Of a DNA stretch of 25,938 nt, positions 1-6,969 are shown in pieces. A program made the translations under genes and the position numbers. The notes beneath the pieces are model-generated. The model made no database searches. It saw nothing but the letters and a program-made list of their open reading frames with translations, and was not told the origin of the DNA. Numbering within the stretch: position 1 is the first letter of the stretch; each line of letters opens with the position of its first letter. Source of the stretch: BOG-933 sp037147415 (GTDB lineage Bacteria > Pseudomonadota > Alphaproteobacteria > Azospirillales > Azospirillaceae); the NCBI GenBank assembly GCA_037147415.1, contig JBAWVF010000041.1, positions 1 to 25,938 of the forward strand, read 5' to 3'.

Positions 1-248
1 CAATTCTGGTCGCGGTCGGCGCCGATCCGATGCCCGACGCGGTCAACGACTACAAATTGCCGACGCTGGCACAAGCGATCCACAAGAATCTGGCGGGTTG
101 GGCCGACGGGTCGGCTTTGAAACAGGTGTTATCAAGTCTCAGGGCGGCGCCGAAGCCGGCCGATTTAAAGGCGCCACAGGCGCCAACCGAGCCGCCGAAA
201 CCGACCCCCTCGGTATCCACCAACCCTGACAGGGTGACTCACGGATAA
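1..248 (+). CDS. C-terminal end of an unidentified protein (truncated by window edge)
   Basis: The reading frame is open from base 3 to the TAA at 246-248, so the gene begins outside the window and at least 81 residues are visible. The first visible residues (ILVAVGADPMPDAVNDYK) look like the end of a folded domain. The last 30 or so residues are rich in Pro, Ala, Lys and Thr (PKPADLKAPQAPTEPPKPTP), typical of a flexible tail. I do not recognise the family. The internal ATG at 30 is probably not the start, because the frame continues upstream. The next gene, a periplasmic adaptor, starts 2 bases after this stop, so the two are very likely co-transcribed and this protein may belong to the same envelope or export system. 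That link is inference from spacing only. Confidence 0.6.
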   Translation, partial: ILVAVGADPMPDAVNDYKLPTLAQAIHKNLAGWADGSALKQVLSSLRAAPKPADLKAPQAPTEPPKPTPSVSTNPDRVTHG

Positions 249-250
249 GC

Positions 251-1036
251 ATGGTGAAGACGAGATTTCCGCACCGGGCGCTGGCCGGGCTGTTAACGCT
301 AATGCTGTCGGCGCTTTGTGCCGGTCCCGCTTCTGCTGCCGATCCGGCGCCGGTCGGCAATGCACCGGCAACCCAGGCGCGCGCGCTGATCCGATCCAAG
401 TTTCAGGCAACCTTATCAAGTGAAATTGCCGGCCGCGTGCTTAAGATGCCGGTGCGCGAGGGCGAATCATTCCGTAAAGGCGACAAACTGGTTGAATTTG
501 ATTGTAATTGGTACATGGCCAGTCAGCAATCCGCCCGAGCCGCTTTTAACCATGCCGAGGCCAAGTTGGACGGGCTTCAATCGATGGCCGCGCTGCGTTC
601 GGCCGGCGCCATGGATCTGGCGGCCGCCCGGGCCGACGCGGAAAAAGCCCGGGCCGACCTGAAACTGGCTTCGATTACGGTCGATCGCTGCGTTATTTTT
701 GCGCCGTTCAACGGGCGGGTGATCGAGCAAAAAATTCACGCCTTTGAAAGCACCGCCCAAAACACGCCGCTACTGACGGTGCTGGCCGACACTGATCTTG
801 AGGTTTCGCTGGTGGTGCCGGCCGGTTGGCTGGTCTGGCTGAAGCCCGGCCGGACTTTCACCCTCGATGTCGACGAAACCAAAAAAGGCTACAAGGGGCG
901 AATTACCCGGCTGGGCGCACAGATTGACCCGATCAGCCAGACCGTCACCGTATTCGGCGATCTGATCGGACCAACCGACGAACTGGTGGCCGGCATGAGC
1001 GGCTCCGCCGGTTTTGAGCCGCCCCCGGAACGTTAA
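251..1036 (+). CDS. Short HlyD/RND-type periplasmic adaptor (membrane fusion) protein
   Basis: The 261-residue product has an N-terminal signal peptide with a basic start, a hydrophobic core at about residues 10-28 and a likely cleavage after ASA at 27-29. It then shows the adaptor layout: first lipoyl half at about 57-84 (SEIAGRVLKMPVREGESF), an Ala-rich helical hairpin at about 88-145, the second lipoyl half at about 148-180 (IFAPFNGRVIEQKI), and a beta-barrel portion to the end. Adaptors of this kind link an inner-membrane pump to an outer-membrane channel. It is shorter than usual RND adaptors (about 350-400 residues) and seems to lack a full membrane-proximal domain. No pump or outer-membrane channel gene is visible, so the substrate is unknown. 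It follows the upstream gene by 2 bases and ends 2 bases from the convergent acyl-CoA ligase gene. Confidence 0.8.
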   Translation: MVKTRFPHRALAGLLTLMLSALCAGPASAADPAPVGNAPATQARALIRSKFQATLSSEIAGRVLKMPVREGESFRKGDKLVEFDCNWYMASQQSARAAFNHAEAKLDGLQSMAALRSAGAMDLAAARADAEKARADLKLASITVDRCVIFAPFNGRVIEQKIHAFESTAQNTPLLTVLADTDLEVSLVVPAGWLVWLKPGRTFTLDVDETKKGYKGRITRLGAQIDPISQTVTVFGDLIGPTDELVAGMSGSAGFEPPPER

Positions 1037-1038
1037 AC

Positions 1039-2739
1039 TCACGTCTGTTCGGACCGCCGCTTTTCCTCATCCAGCAAATCCTTGCGTGACAGCTTGCCGA
1101 TCATGGTTTTGGGCAATTCATCGCGGAATTCAACCAGCTTCGGCATCTCGATCGGGGACAGCTTGTCCTTGAGAAATGCCAATAATTCCGCCTCGGTTAA
1201 GGTCGAATCATCGCCAAGCTTGATGTAAGCTTTCACGGTCTGGCCGCGATAATCGTCGGGCAGGCCGGCAACCACGACCTCTTCAACCGCGGGGTGCAGA
1301 TAGATCGCCTCCTCGACCGTGCGCGGATAGACGTTGAACCCGCCGCACAGGATCAAGTCCTTCAGCCGGTCGACAATATAGGTAAAGCCGTCTTCATCCA
1401 TGATCCCGACATCGCCGGTGTAAAGTCGGCCATTGCGCAAGATTTTGGCCGTGTCTTCCGGCCGGTTCCAATAGCCCTTCATCAGTTGCGGCCCGCGAAT
1501 ACAGATTTGGCCCCGCTCTCCCGGCGGTAAAACCGTTTCGTCATCATCCAGGCTGACGATTTCGACGACGGCCCCCGGCACCGGCAAACCGACCGAGCCC
1601 TCCTTGTACGGCCCGCCCGGCGGGTTGATGCAGGCAACCGGCGAGCATTCCGACAAACCATAGCCTTCGATCAGCACGCAGCCGGCATGACCTTCGAATT
1701 GCCGGCGCACATCAAGCGGCAGCGGCGCCCCGCCCGAGATACAGTATTTGATCGAGGATAAATCGTGGTTCGCGCGCTCGGGATGAGCATTGAGCGCCGT
1801 ATAAATGGTCGGAACCGCCGGAAAAAAGCTCGGCTTCTTGCGATCGATCAGCTCCAACACTTCATCGAGCGTGAAACGGGGCACCAACACGATCTCGCAC
1901 CCGAGCACGACCGCGGAGTTCAGTGCAACCGTCATGGCAAAGACGTGGAAAAACGGTAACACCGCCAACATGCGCTCGTGGCCGGGATTGGCCCCCGGAA
2001 ACCAGGAGACGCACTGATATGCATTCGTGGTCAAGGCGGCATGGCTCAGCATCGCACCTTTGGGCGTGCCGGTGGTGCCGCCGGTATATTGCAGCACCGC
2101 AATATCCTCGACCGGATCGATCTCAACCGGCTTCGGCCGCCCGGAATTCGCGGTCAGGCCGGAATAACTGAGATGATGCTCGTCATGGGGCACATGCGCC
2201 ATTTCGGCGCGCTTGACCACCGGGAACATCATGCTTTTGGGAAAAGGCAGGCAATCGGCCATCCGACAGACCACGATCCGCCGCAGCGCCGTCTTTTCAA
2301 GCAGCGGCGCCAGCTTGTCGTACAGCACCGACAAATCGAGCGTAAACATGATCGCGGTGCCGCTATCGTCGATCTGGTGCGCCAATTCGCGCTCGGCATA
2401 TAACGGGTTGAAATTAACCACGGTCGCGCCAGCTTTGAGAATCGCGAAAAAGGCAATCACGTAATAAGGCGTATTGGGCAGGAACAAGCCGACATGATCG
2501 CCCTTGCCGATGCCGAGCTTCTGCAAGCCTTCGGCCAGCCGGTCAACCTCGCGTCCGGCCTCGCGGTACGTGGTGTGCTTGTCCATGAAGTCCAGAAAGC
2601 GGCCGCTGCCGAAGCGCGTCACCGCCTGTTCAAACAGCTCCGGCAATGAACAGGCGGGCAGTTCGGCATGCCAGTCAACGCCGGCCGGGTAGTGCGCAAG
2701 CCAAGGATAGGATTCCGACGCTGTAACGGTGTCAACCAT
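1039..2739 (-). CDS. fadD: Long-chain fatty acid--CoA ligase (AMP-forming)
   Basis: This 566-residue protein activates fatty acids to acyl-CoA through an acyl-adenylate, feeding beta-oxidation or lipid synthesis. The ANL-superfamily motifs are intact. The phosphate-binding loop YTGGTTGTPKG lies at 218-228, GYGLSE at 359-364, the ribose-binding Asp in YTGDVG near 443, DRLKDLILCGGFNVYP at about 457-472, and the C-terminal catalytic Lys in GKLSRKDL near 549. Length and motif spacing match the FadD family. The ATG at 2739 is preceded by a good ribosome site (GAGGAAAG, about 5 bases away), which fixes the start. The gene is divergent from the cold-shock gene, so the 131-bp gap at 2740-2870 should hold both promoters. 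Chain-length preference cannot be read from sequence alone, and other acyl-CoA synthetase subfamilies are possible. Confidence 0.92.
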   Translation of the reverse strand: MVDTVTASESYPWLAHYPAGVDWHAELPACSLPELFEQAVTRFGSGRFLDFMDKHTTYREAGREVDRLAEGLQKLGIGKGDHVGLFLPNTPYYVIAFFAILKAGATVVNFNPLYAERELAHQIDDSGTAIMFTLDLSVLYDKLAPLLEKTALRRIVVCRMADCLPFPKSMMFPVVKRAEMAHVPHDEHHLSYSGLTANSGRPKPVEIDPVEDIAVLQYTGGTTGTPKGAMLSHAALTTNAYQCVSWFPGANPGHERMLAVLPFFHVFAMTVALNSAVVLGCEIVLVPRFTLDEVLELIDRKKPSFFPAVPTIYTALNAHPERANHDLSSIKYCISGGAPLPLDVRRQFEGHAGCVLIEGYGLSECSPVACINPPGGPYKEGSVGLPVPGAVVEIVSLDDDETVLPPGERGQICIRGPQLMKGYWNRPEDTAKILRNGRLYTGDVGIMDEDGFTYIVDRLKDLILCGGFNVYPRTVEEAIYLHPAVEEVVVAGLPDDYRGQTVKAYIKLGDDSTLTEAELLAFLKDKLSPIEMPKLVEFRDELPKTMIGKLSRKDLLDEEKRRSEQT

Positions 2740-2870
2740 GGCTTTCCTCGCTTATCGGACCGGGAGGTTTGTTCTCCGGAAAGAAAAATTCACTGGTACC
2801 TGGAATTCTTCTGCGGGTATTATAAAAGTTGAACCCCATGAGCGGTAATCGACCGCCGACGGGGACCGCC

Positions 2871-3413
2871 ATGGTATTCGCGCGCAGCGCCTCTGTCAAA
2901 GGTCGGAACACGGTGTCTCAATTCTCCCGGAACGATGCAACGCCGGTTGATGACGGCGTCCAGCTCAAAGCTCAAGTCAAGTGGTTCAACATTGCCAAGG
3001 GCTTTGGTTTTGTTGCCCCGGCCGATGGCTCCCCGGAGGCTTTTCTCCATATCTCGGTGCTCAACCGCGCCGGATTGCACGAGTTGGCCGAGGGCGCGAC
3101 CATCCTCTGCGAAATCGCCGCCGGGACCAAGGGACCGCAGGTCACCCGCCTGCTCGAAGTGATCGATGCCGGCACCGCAGCCGCCACGGCTCCGACCGGA
3201 CCGACGATTGATATGGTGGGGACCGTCAAATGGTTCAAAGCCGATAAGGGCTTTGGTTTCGCCACGCCGCAGGATGGCGGCAGGGACATCTTCATCCATA
3301 AAAGCGTGCTGCGCCGCTGCGGTCTGGACCGGGTCGAAGCCGGGCAATATGTCCGCATGAAGGTGCTGGAAGCCGCCAAGGGCCGTGAGGCAACCTGGTT
3401 AGCGGTGGAATAA
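2871..3413 (+). CDS. Tandem cold-shock-domain nucleic-acid-binding protein
   Basis: The protein carries two complete cold-shock domains joined by a short Ala/Thr/Pro linker. Domain 1 is at about residues 31-97 (RNP1 KGFGFV, RNP2 AFLHIS) and domain 2 at about 116-180 (GTVKWFKADKGFGF, RNP2 IFIHKS). Such proteins bind single-stranded RNA or DNA and act as RNA chaperones. Double-domain forms are common in alphaproteobacteria. The frame is open from a TTG at 2829 and an ATG at 2838. I chose the ATG at 2871 because a GGGGA ribosome site precedes it and because an AT-rich TATTATAAAA stretch at 2818-2827, a possible -10 element, would overlap the earlier starts. A GTG at 2913 is another option, since the conserved part begins only near 2955. 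It is convergent with the QueF-like gene. Confidence 0.88.
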   Translation: MVFARSASVKGRNTVSQFSRNDATPVDDGVQLKAQVKWFNIAKGFGFVAPADGSPEAFLHISVLNRAGLHELAEGATILCEIAAGTKGPQVTRLLEVIDAGTAAATAPTGPTIDMVGTVKWFKADKGFGFATPQDGGRDIFIHKSVLRRCGLDRVEAGQYVRMKVLEAAKGREATWLAVE

Positions 3414-3424
3414 CCGGCAATCGT

Positions 3425-3841
3425 CTAAGCGGCGGGTAAAGCCGCCGCAAGCCGGGACAACAGCGCGGGATTGTTCCATTCGGGCTGCCGATCTTCAATA
3501 ACGACATGGTAGAAGTCGCTTTTCTCGTGCCGAGTCGCGCTAACGCGAATCCAGCGCGGGATCAGCTCGTTATTGAAATCATCAAGTACGGCGGTCGCCA
3601 ACTGTTCCGCGAGCGGCCACGTCTCCGCCTCCAACGCTTTCAGGTAAACGGCAAAGGAGTCCGAGGTCGGCACCAGACGATCGGGCACGAAGTCCACGAT
3701 CAACCGGGTGCCGTCGGTCAAGCCTGCCGCCCGCCGTACCATGTAATCATGCCAGGGCGCCGGATTGACTGTTGCGGCCAATCCAGCGCGACGCCCGGCC
3801 GGAGATACCAAGACAGGCGTTATAGAAACGGATGGCGTCAA
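3425..3841 (-). CDS. QueF-like T-fold protein lacking the QueF catalytic residues
   Basis: This 138-residue protein aligns by eye with 7-cyano-7-deazaguanine reductase (QueF). The stretch VNPAPWHDYMVR (25-36) matches the QueF region before its active site. LIVDFVPDRLVPTSDSFAVYLKAL (47-70) matches QueF's ...YVP...VESKSLKLYL, and LDDFNNELIPRWIRV (86-100) matches ...DDL...DPRYLRV. The catalytic loop EFTSLCP-TGQPDFA between the first two blocks is deleted, and the protein has no cysteine at all. The substrate-binding Glu of VESKS is Thr, and the QueF His-Glu pair after the conserved helix is also absent. It therefore should not reduce preQ0. It may be a structural or ligand-binding T-fold protein. 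The start is a TTG with AGG about 9 bases upstream, 4 bases after the stop of the microprotein at 3846-3983, which suggests translational coupling. The family assignment is inference; the missing residues are visible directly. Confidence 0.65.
   Translation of the reverse strand: MTPSVSITPVLVSPAGRRAGLAATVNPAPWHDYMVRRAAGLTDGTRLIVDFVPDRLVPTSDSFAVYLKALEAETWPLAEQLATAVLDDFNNELIPRWIRVSATRHEKSDFYHVVIEDRQPEWNNPALLSRLAAALPAA
3429..3448 (+). terminator. GC-rich stem-loop between convergent genes (possible terminator)
   Basis: GCGGCGG (3429-3435) and CCGCCGC (3442-3448) form a perfect 7-bp stem with a 6-base loop, 16 bases after the stop of the cold-shock gene. It lies inside the last codons of the convergent QueF-like gene. 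No T-run follows, so intrinsic termination is uncertain. Confidence 0.25.
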
Positions 3842-3845
3842 CAGA

Positions 3846-3983
3846 TCACGCCTCGCTTTGCTCTTGGTCCTCGTCGGAACCCGCTGCGGTCTCGCCCGGG
3901 GCGGACGAATGGACCGGCTTGCCGACCGGGCTCCGGTCTTTCACGTAAGTATCAGCCCAAATGACAGCGTAGGAATGTTCCAT
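3846..3983 (-). CDS. 45-residue acidic microprotein upstream of the QueF-like gene
   Basis: A 46-codon frame runs from the ATG at 3981-3983 to the TGA at 3846-3848. The ATG has a strong ribosome site, GGAGAG, at 3989-3994 with a 5-base spacer. The product begins MEHSYAVIWADTYVKDRS and ends in an acidic Ser/Glu/Asp/Gln-rich tail (SDEDQEQSEA), with no membrane segment, signal peptide or cysteine. The stop lies 4 bases before the TTG of the QueF-like gene on the same strand, so the two probably form an operon with coupled translation. It could be a genuine small partner protein or a regulatory leader peptide. I do not recognise the family. The ribosome site and spacing are seen; the function is unknown. 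Confidence 0.5.
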   Translation of the reverse strand: MEHSYAVIWADTYVKDRSPVGKPVHSSAPGETAAGSDEDQEQSEA

Positions 3984-4157
3984 AACGACTCTCCGCTTCA
4001 GGTTAAGAACCGACAAACCGTGCTATCGTCCGCCGAATTCGTAACCCTATAGTGCCGTCTTTTATTGCGGTTGTGCACTGCAACAATTGCATGGCACCGA
4101 TTCTACAAAAGCTGAGCATATTCGCGCGACTGTTGCCGATATATTACCGTACGGCCC
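3984..4157. other. Intergenic gap between microprotein gene and hisS end
   Basis: This 174-bp gap is noticeably more AT-rich than the flanking genes. It should hold the promoter of the microprotein/QueF-like unit. A TATAGG at 4046-4051 (minus strand) resembles a -10 element, but no matching -35 lies at the right distance. No intrinsic terminator for hisS is evident; there is only a short CCGTACGG palindrome at 4148-4155. Confidence 0.4.
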
Positions 4158-5519
4158 TCAGTCGGAGCCGGTGAATAACAGTATCGCTGCGGCAACTTCA
4201 CTAAGCGGAACCTCGCGTTGTGTCCCGCTGGCCAGATGTTTCAAGGTTACGGTGCCGCGTGCCTTCTCATCGCTGCCCATCAATAGCACCACGGGAATGC
4301 CGGCCCGATCGGCATATTTCATTTGCTTGCCGATCTTGCCACCTTCGATTTGAACTTCGGTATTGATCCCGGCGGCGCGCAGGGTTGCGGCAATCGCGAA
4401 ATAATCCGCGGTCAAGCTCGGGTCCAACAAGGCGACCAGAACTCGGGTCGTGCTCTCGCCTTCGCCCGCGATCAGACCGGCTTCAAGCAACCGCGAGAAC
4501 AGCCGGGTGGCGCCGATCGAGATGCCGACGCCGGGCAATTTCGACTTGGTGTATTGGCTGGCGAGATTGTCATAGCGCCCGCCCGAGCACACGCTGCCCA
4601 GTCCGGGCGCCGCGGTCAAGAAGGTCTCGTAGACCGTGCCGGTGTAATAATCGAGTCCGCGCGCCACCGTCAGGTTCAGCCGGAAATTACTCTCGGCGGC
4701 ACCGAAGGCGCGTAAGCCCTCGACCACGGTGGTCAGTTCAGCCAAACCTTGCCGGAACAGCGGTTGATCACTGTCCAACCCGCGCAACCGGGCCAGCACC
4801 GCATCGGTATCTCCGCCCGCCCCGAGCAGATCGAGCAAGCGTGCCCCGGTGTCCGGATCAAGCTTGGCCTCGCCGGCGGTCAGATTGGCGGCAACCACCT
4901 CACGCCCGACCTTATCGAGCTTGTCGAGTTCGCGCAGCACCGCGCCCTGTTGTTCCGCCGCCTTGATCCCGAGCACCGACAGCAGCCCGTGCAGCAGCTT
5001 GCGATTATTCAAATTGATGACAAAGGCGCCGACCTTCAATTCCCGAAAAACATGGTCGATCACCGCCGGCATTTCGGCGTCATAGTGAAGCGGCAGCGTG
5101 TCTTTGCCGATCACGTCGATGTCGCACTGATAGAACTCGCGATAGCGGCCCTTTTGCGCGCGTTCGCCCCGATAAACCCGCTGAATCTGATAGCGCCGGA
5201 ACGGAAAGGCCAGATCGCGCTCGTGCTCCGCCACATAACGGGCCAACGGCACGGTCAAATCGAAGCGCAATGCCAGTTCCGGCTTGCGGTTTTGCTGAAG
5301 CGCCCCGGTGGATTGGACGAAATAGACCTGCTTTTCGGTCTCGCCGCCGCTTTTGGTCAGCAGCACCTCGGCGGTTTCGAACACCGGCGTCTCGATCGGC
5401 AGGAAACCGAAGCGCTCATAGCCGCGCCGAATGGTATCAAGCATGCGCTGAAAGGCGATTTGCTGACGCGGCAGCAGTTCCATTACGCCGGGCGGGGTCT
5501 TTGCGGTAATCAGGGACAT
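4158..5519 (-). CDS. hisS: Histidine--tRNA ligase
   Basis: This class II aminoacyl-tRNA synthetase of 453 residues charges tRNA-His with histidine. Motif 2 lies at about 114-136 (VYRGERAQKGRYREFYQCDID), the HisA motif at about 287-298 (RGLDYYTGTVYE), CSGGRYDNL follows at 311-319, and motif 3 is around GVGISIGATRLF (330-341). The C-terminal anticodon-binding domain starts near 358. The frame is open 22 codons further upstream to 5585, but the ATG at 5519 gives the normal N-terminus (MSLITAKTPPGVMELLPRQQ). Motif 2 carries EFYQCDID, closer to archaeal/eukaryotic-type or divergent alphaproteobacterial HisRS than to the E. coli QFHQ form. The gene is divergent from eno across a 169-bp gap. Confidence 0.95.
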   Translation of the reverse strand: MSLITAKTPPGVMELLPRQQIAFQRMLDTIRRGYERFGFLPIETPVFETAEVLLTKSGGETEKQVYFVQSTGALQQNRKPELALRFDLTVPLARYVAEHERDLAFPFRRYQIQRVYRGERAQKGRYREFYQCDIDVIGKDTLPLHYDAEMPAVIDHVFRELKVGAFVINLNNRKLLHGLLSVLGIKAAEQQGAVLRELDKLDKVGREVVAANLTAGEAKLDPDTGARLLDLLGAGGDTDAVLARLRGLDSDQPLFRQGLAELTTVVEGLRAFGAAESNFRLNLTVARGLDYYTGTVYETFLTAAPGLGSVCSGGRYDNLASQYTKSKLPGVGISIGATRLFSRLLEAGLIAGEGESTTRVLVALLDPSLTADYFAIAATLRAAGINTEVQIEGGKIGKQMKYADRAGIPVVLLMGSDEKARGTVTLKHLASGTQREVPLSEVAAAILLFTGSD

Positions 5520-5622
5520 GGTTTCAGCCGGGGTCCGGGGGTCGATACGGGCGCTATGGGTGCCCGCTCCCGGCCGAAAACGCAAGCCCCGGATACCGGC
5601 GGTGTTTACGCCTCCAAATCAC

Positions 5623-5650
5623 TTGAATGGCTGCCGCCGGGGGTTTAACA
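5623..5650 (+). promoter_or_regulatory. Candidate sigma-70-like promoter for eno
   Basis: TTGAAT at 5623-5628 and TTAACA at 5645-5650 are separated by 16 bases and lie about 40 bases before the eno start, in the hisS-eno divergent gap. Matches to consensus are moderate. No other better-spaced pair is obvious in the gap. Confidence 0.3.
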
Positions 5651-5688
5651 CTTCCCTACGCCGCCACAATGCAGTGAGAGCCCAGCCG

Positions 5689-6966
5689 ATGAGCGCGATT
5701 ACCAACATCATTGCCCGCGAAATCCTGGATAGCCGGGGCAATCCGACCGTTGAAGTCGATGTCACCCTGGAGTCCGGAGCCGAAGGCCGCGCTGCGGTGC
5801 CCTCGGGTGCCTCCACCGGCGCTCATGAGGCGAACGAACTGCGCGATGGTGACGCCACGCGCTATAATGGCAAGGGCGTGCTTGCGGCGGTTGAAGCCGT
5901 CAACGGCGAAATTTTCGATACCCTGTCCGGCATCGATGCGACCTACCAGATCGCTATCGACCAGATGCTGATCGACCTGGACGGAACCGAGAACAAGAGC
6001 CGACTCGGCGCCAATGCCATTCTCGGCGTCAGCCTTGCGGTCGCCAAGGCAGCGGCCGCCGAAGCCAAGCTGCCGCTTTACCGCTATGTCGGCGGCGCCT
6101 TCTCCTGCATTCTGCCGGTACCGATGATGAACATCATCAATGGCGGCGCCCATGCCGACAACCCGATCGACATTCAAGAATTCATGATCATGCCGGTGTC
6201 GGCCGAAAGCTGCTCCGAAGGCATCCGCATGGGCGCTGAAATCTTCCACTCGTTGAAGAAGAAGCTCAAGGACGCCGGCCACAACACCAATGTCGGCGAC
6301 GAGGGCGGCTTCGCTCCCAATCTCGGCTCGACCGAGGAAGCGATCGGCTTCGTGCTGAAGGCGATCGAGGCCGCCGGCTACACTCCCGGCGACGATGTGC
6401 TGCTGGCGCTGGACGCCGCCTCGACCGAATTCTTCAAGGACGGCAAATATCATCTGACCGGCGAAGGCAAGATTTTGTCGCCCGATCAGATGGTTGAGTA
6501 TTGGGCCGATTTGACCGCCCGCTTCCCGATCTTTTCGATCGAAGACGGCATGGCGGAAGATGATTGGGACGGCTGGGCCGCCCTGACCCGCGCCTTGGGC
6601 AAGAAAATCCAGCTGGTCGGCGACGATCTGTTCGTGACCAATGCCGAACGTCTGGCCGAAGGCATCAAGCGGGGCACCGCCAATTCGATTCTGGTCAAGG
6701 TCAACCAGATCGGCACCCTGTCCGAGACGCTGCGGGCGGTCGAAATGGCACACAAGGCCGGGTACACCGCCGTCATGTCGCACCGCTCGGGCGAGACCGA
6801 AGATTCGACGATTGCCGATCTGGCGGTTGCGACCAACTGCGGCCAGATCAAAACCGGCTCGCTGTCGCGGTCCGACCGGCTTGCCAAATACAACCAACTG
6901 ATCCGCATCGAAGAACAGCTGGGCGACTCGGCCTGCTATCCGGGCAAGGACATTCTGCGCGGCTAA
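5689..6966 (+). CDS. eno: Enolase (phosphopyruvate hydratase)
   Basis: The 425-residue enolase interconverts 2-phosphoglycerate and phosphoenolpyruvate in glycolysis and gluconeogenesis, and in many bacteria it also associates with RNA-degradation complexes. All key residues are present: the SGASTGAHEA loop at 39-48, catalytic Glu205 in GDEGG, Lys337 in LVKVNQ, magnesium ligands Asp242, Glu285 and Asp312, and the signature SHRSGETED at 364-372. The frame is open upstream to 5518, but the ATG at 5689 gives the canonical N-terminus (MSAITNIIAREILDSRGNP) and has a GAGAG ribosome site 7 bases upstream. It ends 3 bases from the convergent methyltransferase gene. An RNase J gene is also in the window (10822-12498), but any physical link is speculation. 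Confidence 0.97.
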   Translation: MSAITNIIAREILDSRGNPTVEVDVTLESGAEGRAAVPSGASTGAHEANELRDGDATRYNGKGVLAAVEAVNGEIFDTLSGIDATYQIAIDQMLIDLDGTENKSRLGANAILGVSLAVAKAAAAEAKLPLYRYVGGAFSCILPVPMMNIINGGAHADNPIDIQEFMIMPVSAESCSEGIRMGAEIFHSLKKKLKDAGHNTNVGDEGGFAPNLGSTEEAIGFVLKAIEAAGYTPGDDVLLALDAASTEFFKDGKYHLTGEGKILSPDQMVEYWADLTARFPIFSIEDGMAEDDWDGWAALTRALGKKIQLVGDDLFVTNAERLAEGIKRGTANSILVKVNQIGTLSETLRAVEMAHKAGYTAVMSHRSGETEDSTIADLAVATNCGQIKTGSLSRSDRLAKYNQLIRIEEQLGDSACYPGKDILRG

Positions 6967-6969
6967 GCG

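Noticed and set aside
3506..3964. Plus-strand frame of 152 codons opposite the QueF-like and microprotein genes
   Set aside because: Arg/Gly-rich translation with no domain, while the minus strand carries QueF-like similarity and a clear ribosome site. The plus-strand frame at 3765-4052 was rejected for the same reason.
4749..5648. 299-codon plus-strand frame opposite hisS
   Set aside because: It covers conserved HisRS motifs in antisense and runs into the eno upstream region, with no homology or ribosome site.
5656..6897. Long open frame (413 codons) antisense to enolase
   Set aside because: It lies entirely opposite a gene with all enolase motifs and its translation shows no recognisable domain. 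It is a shadow of the GC-rich coding frame.
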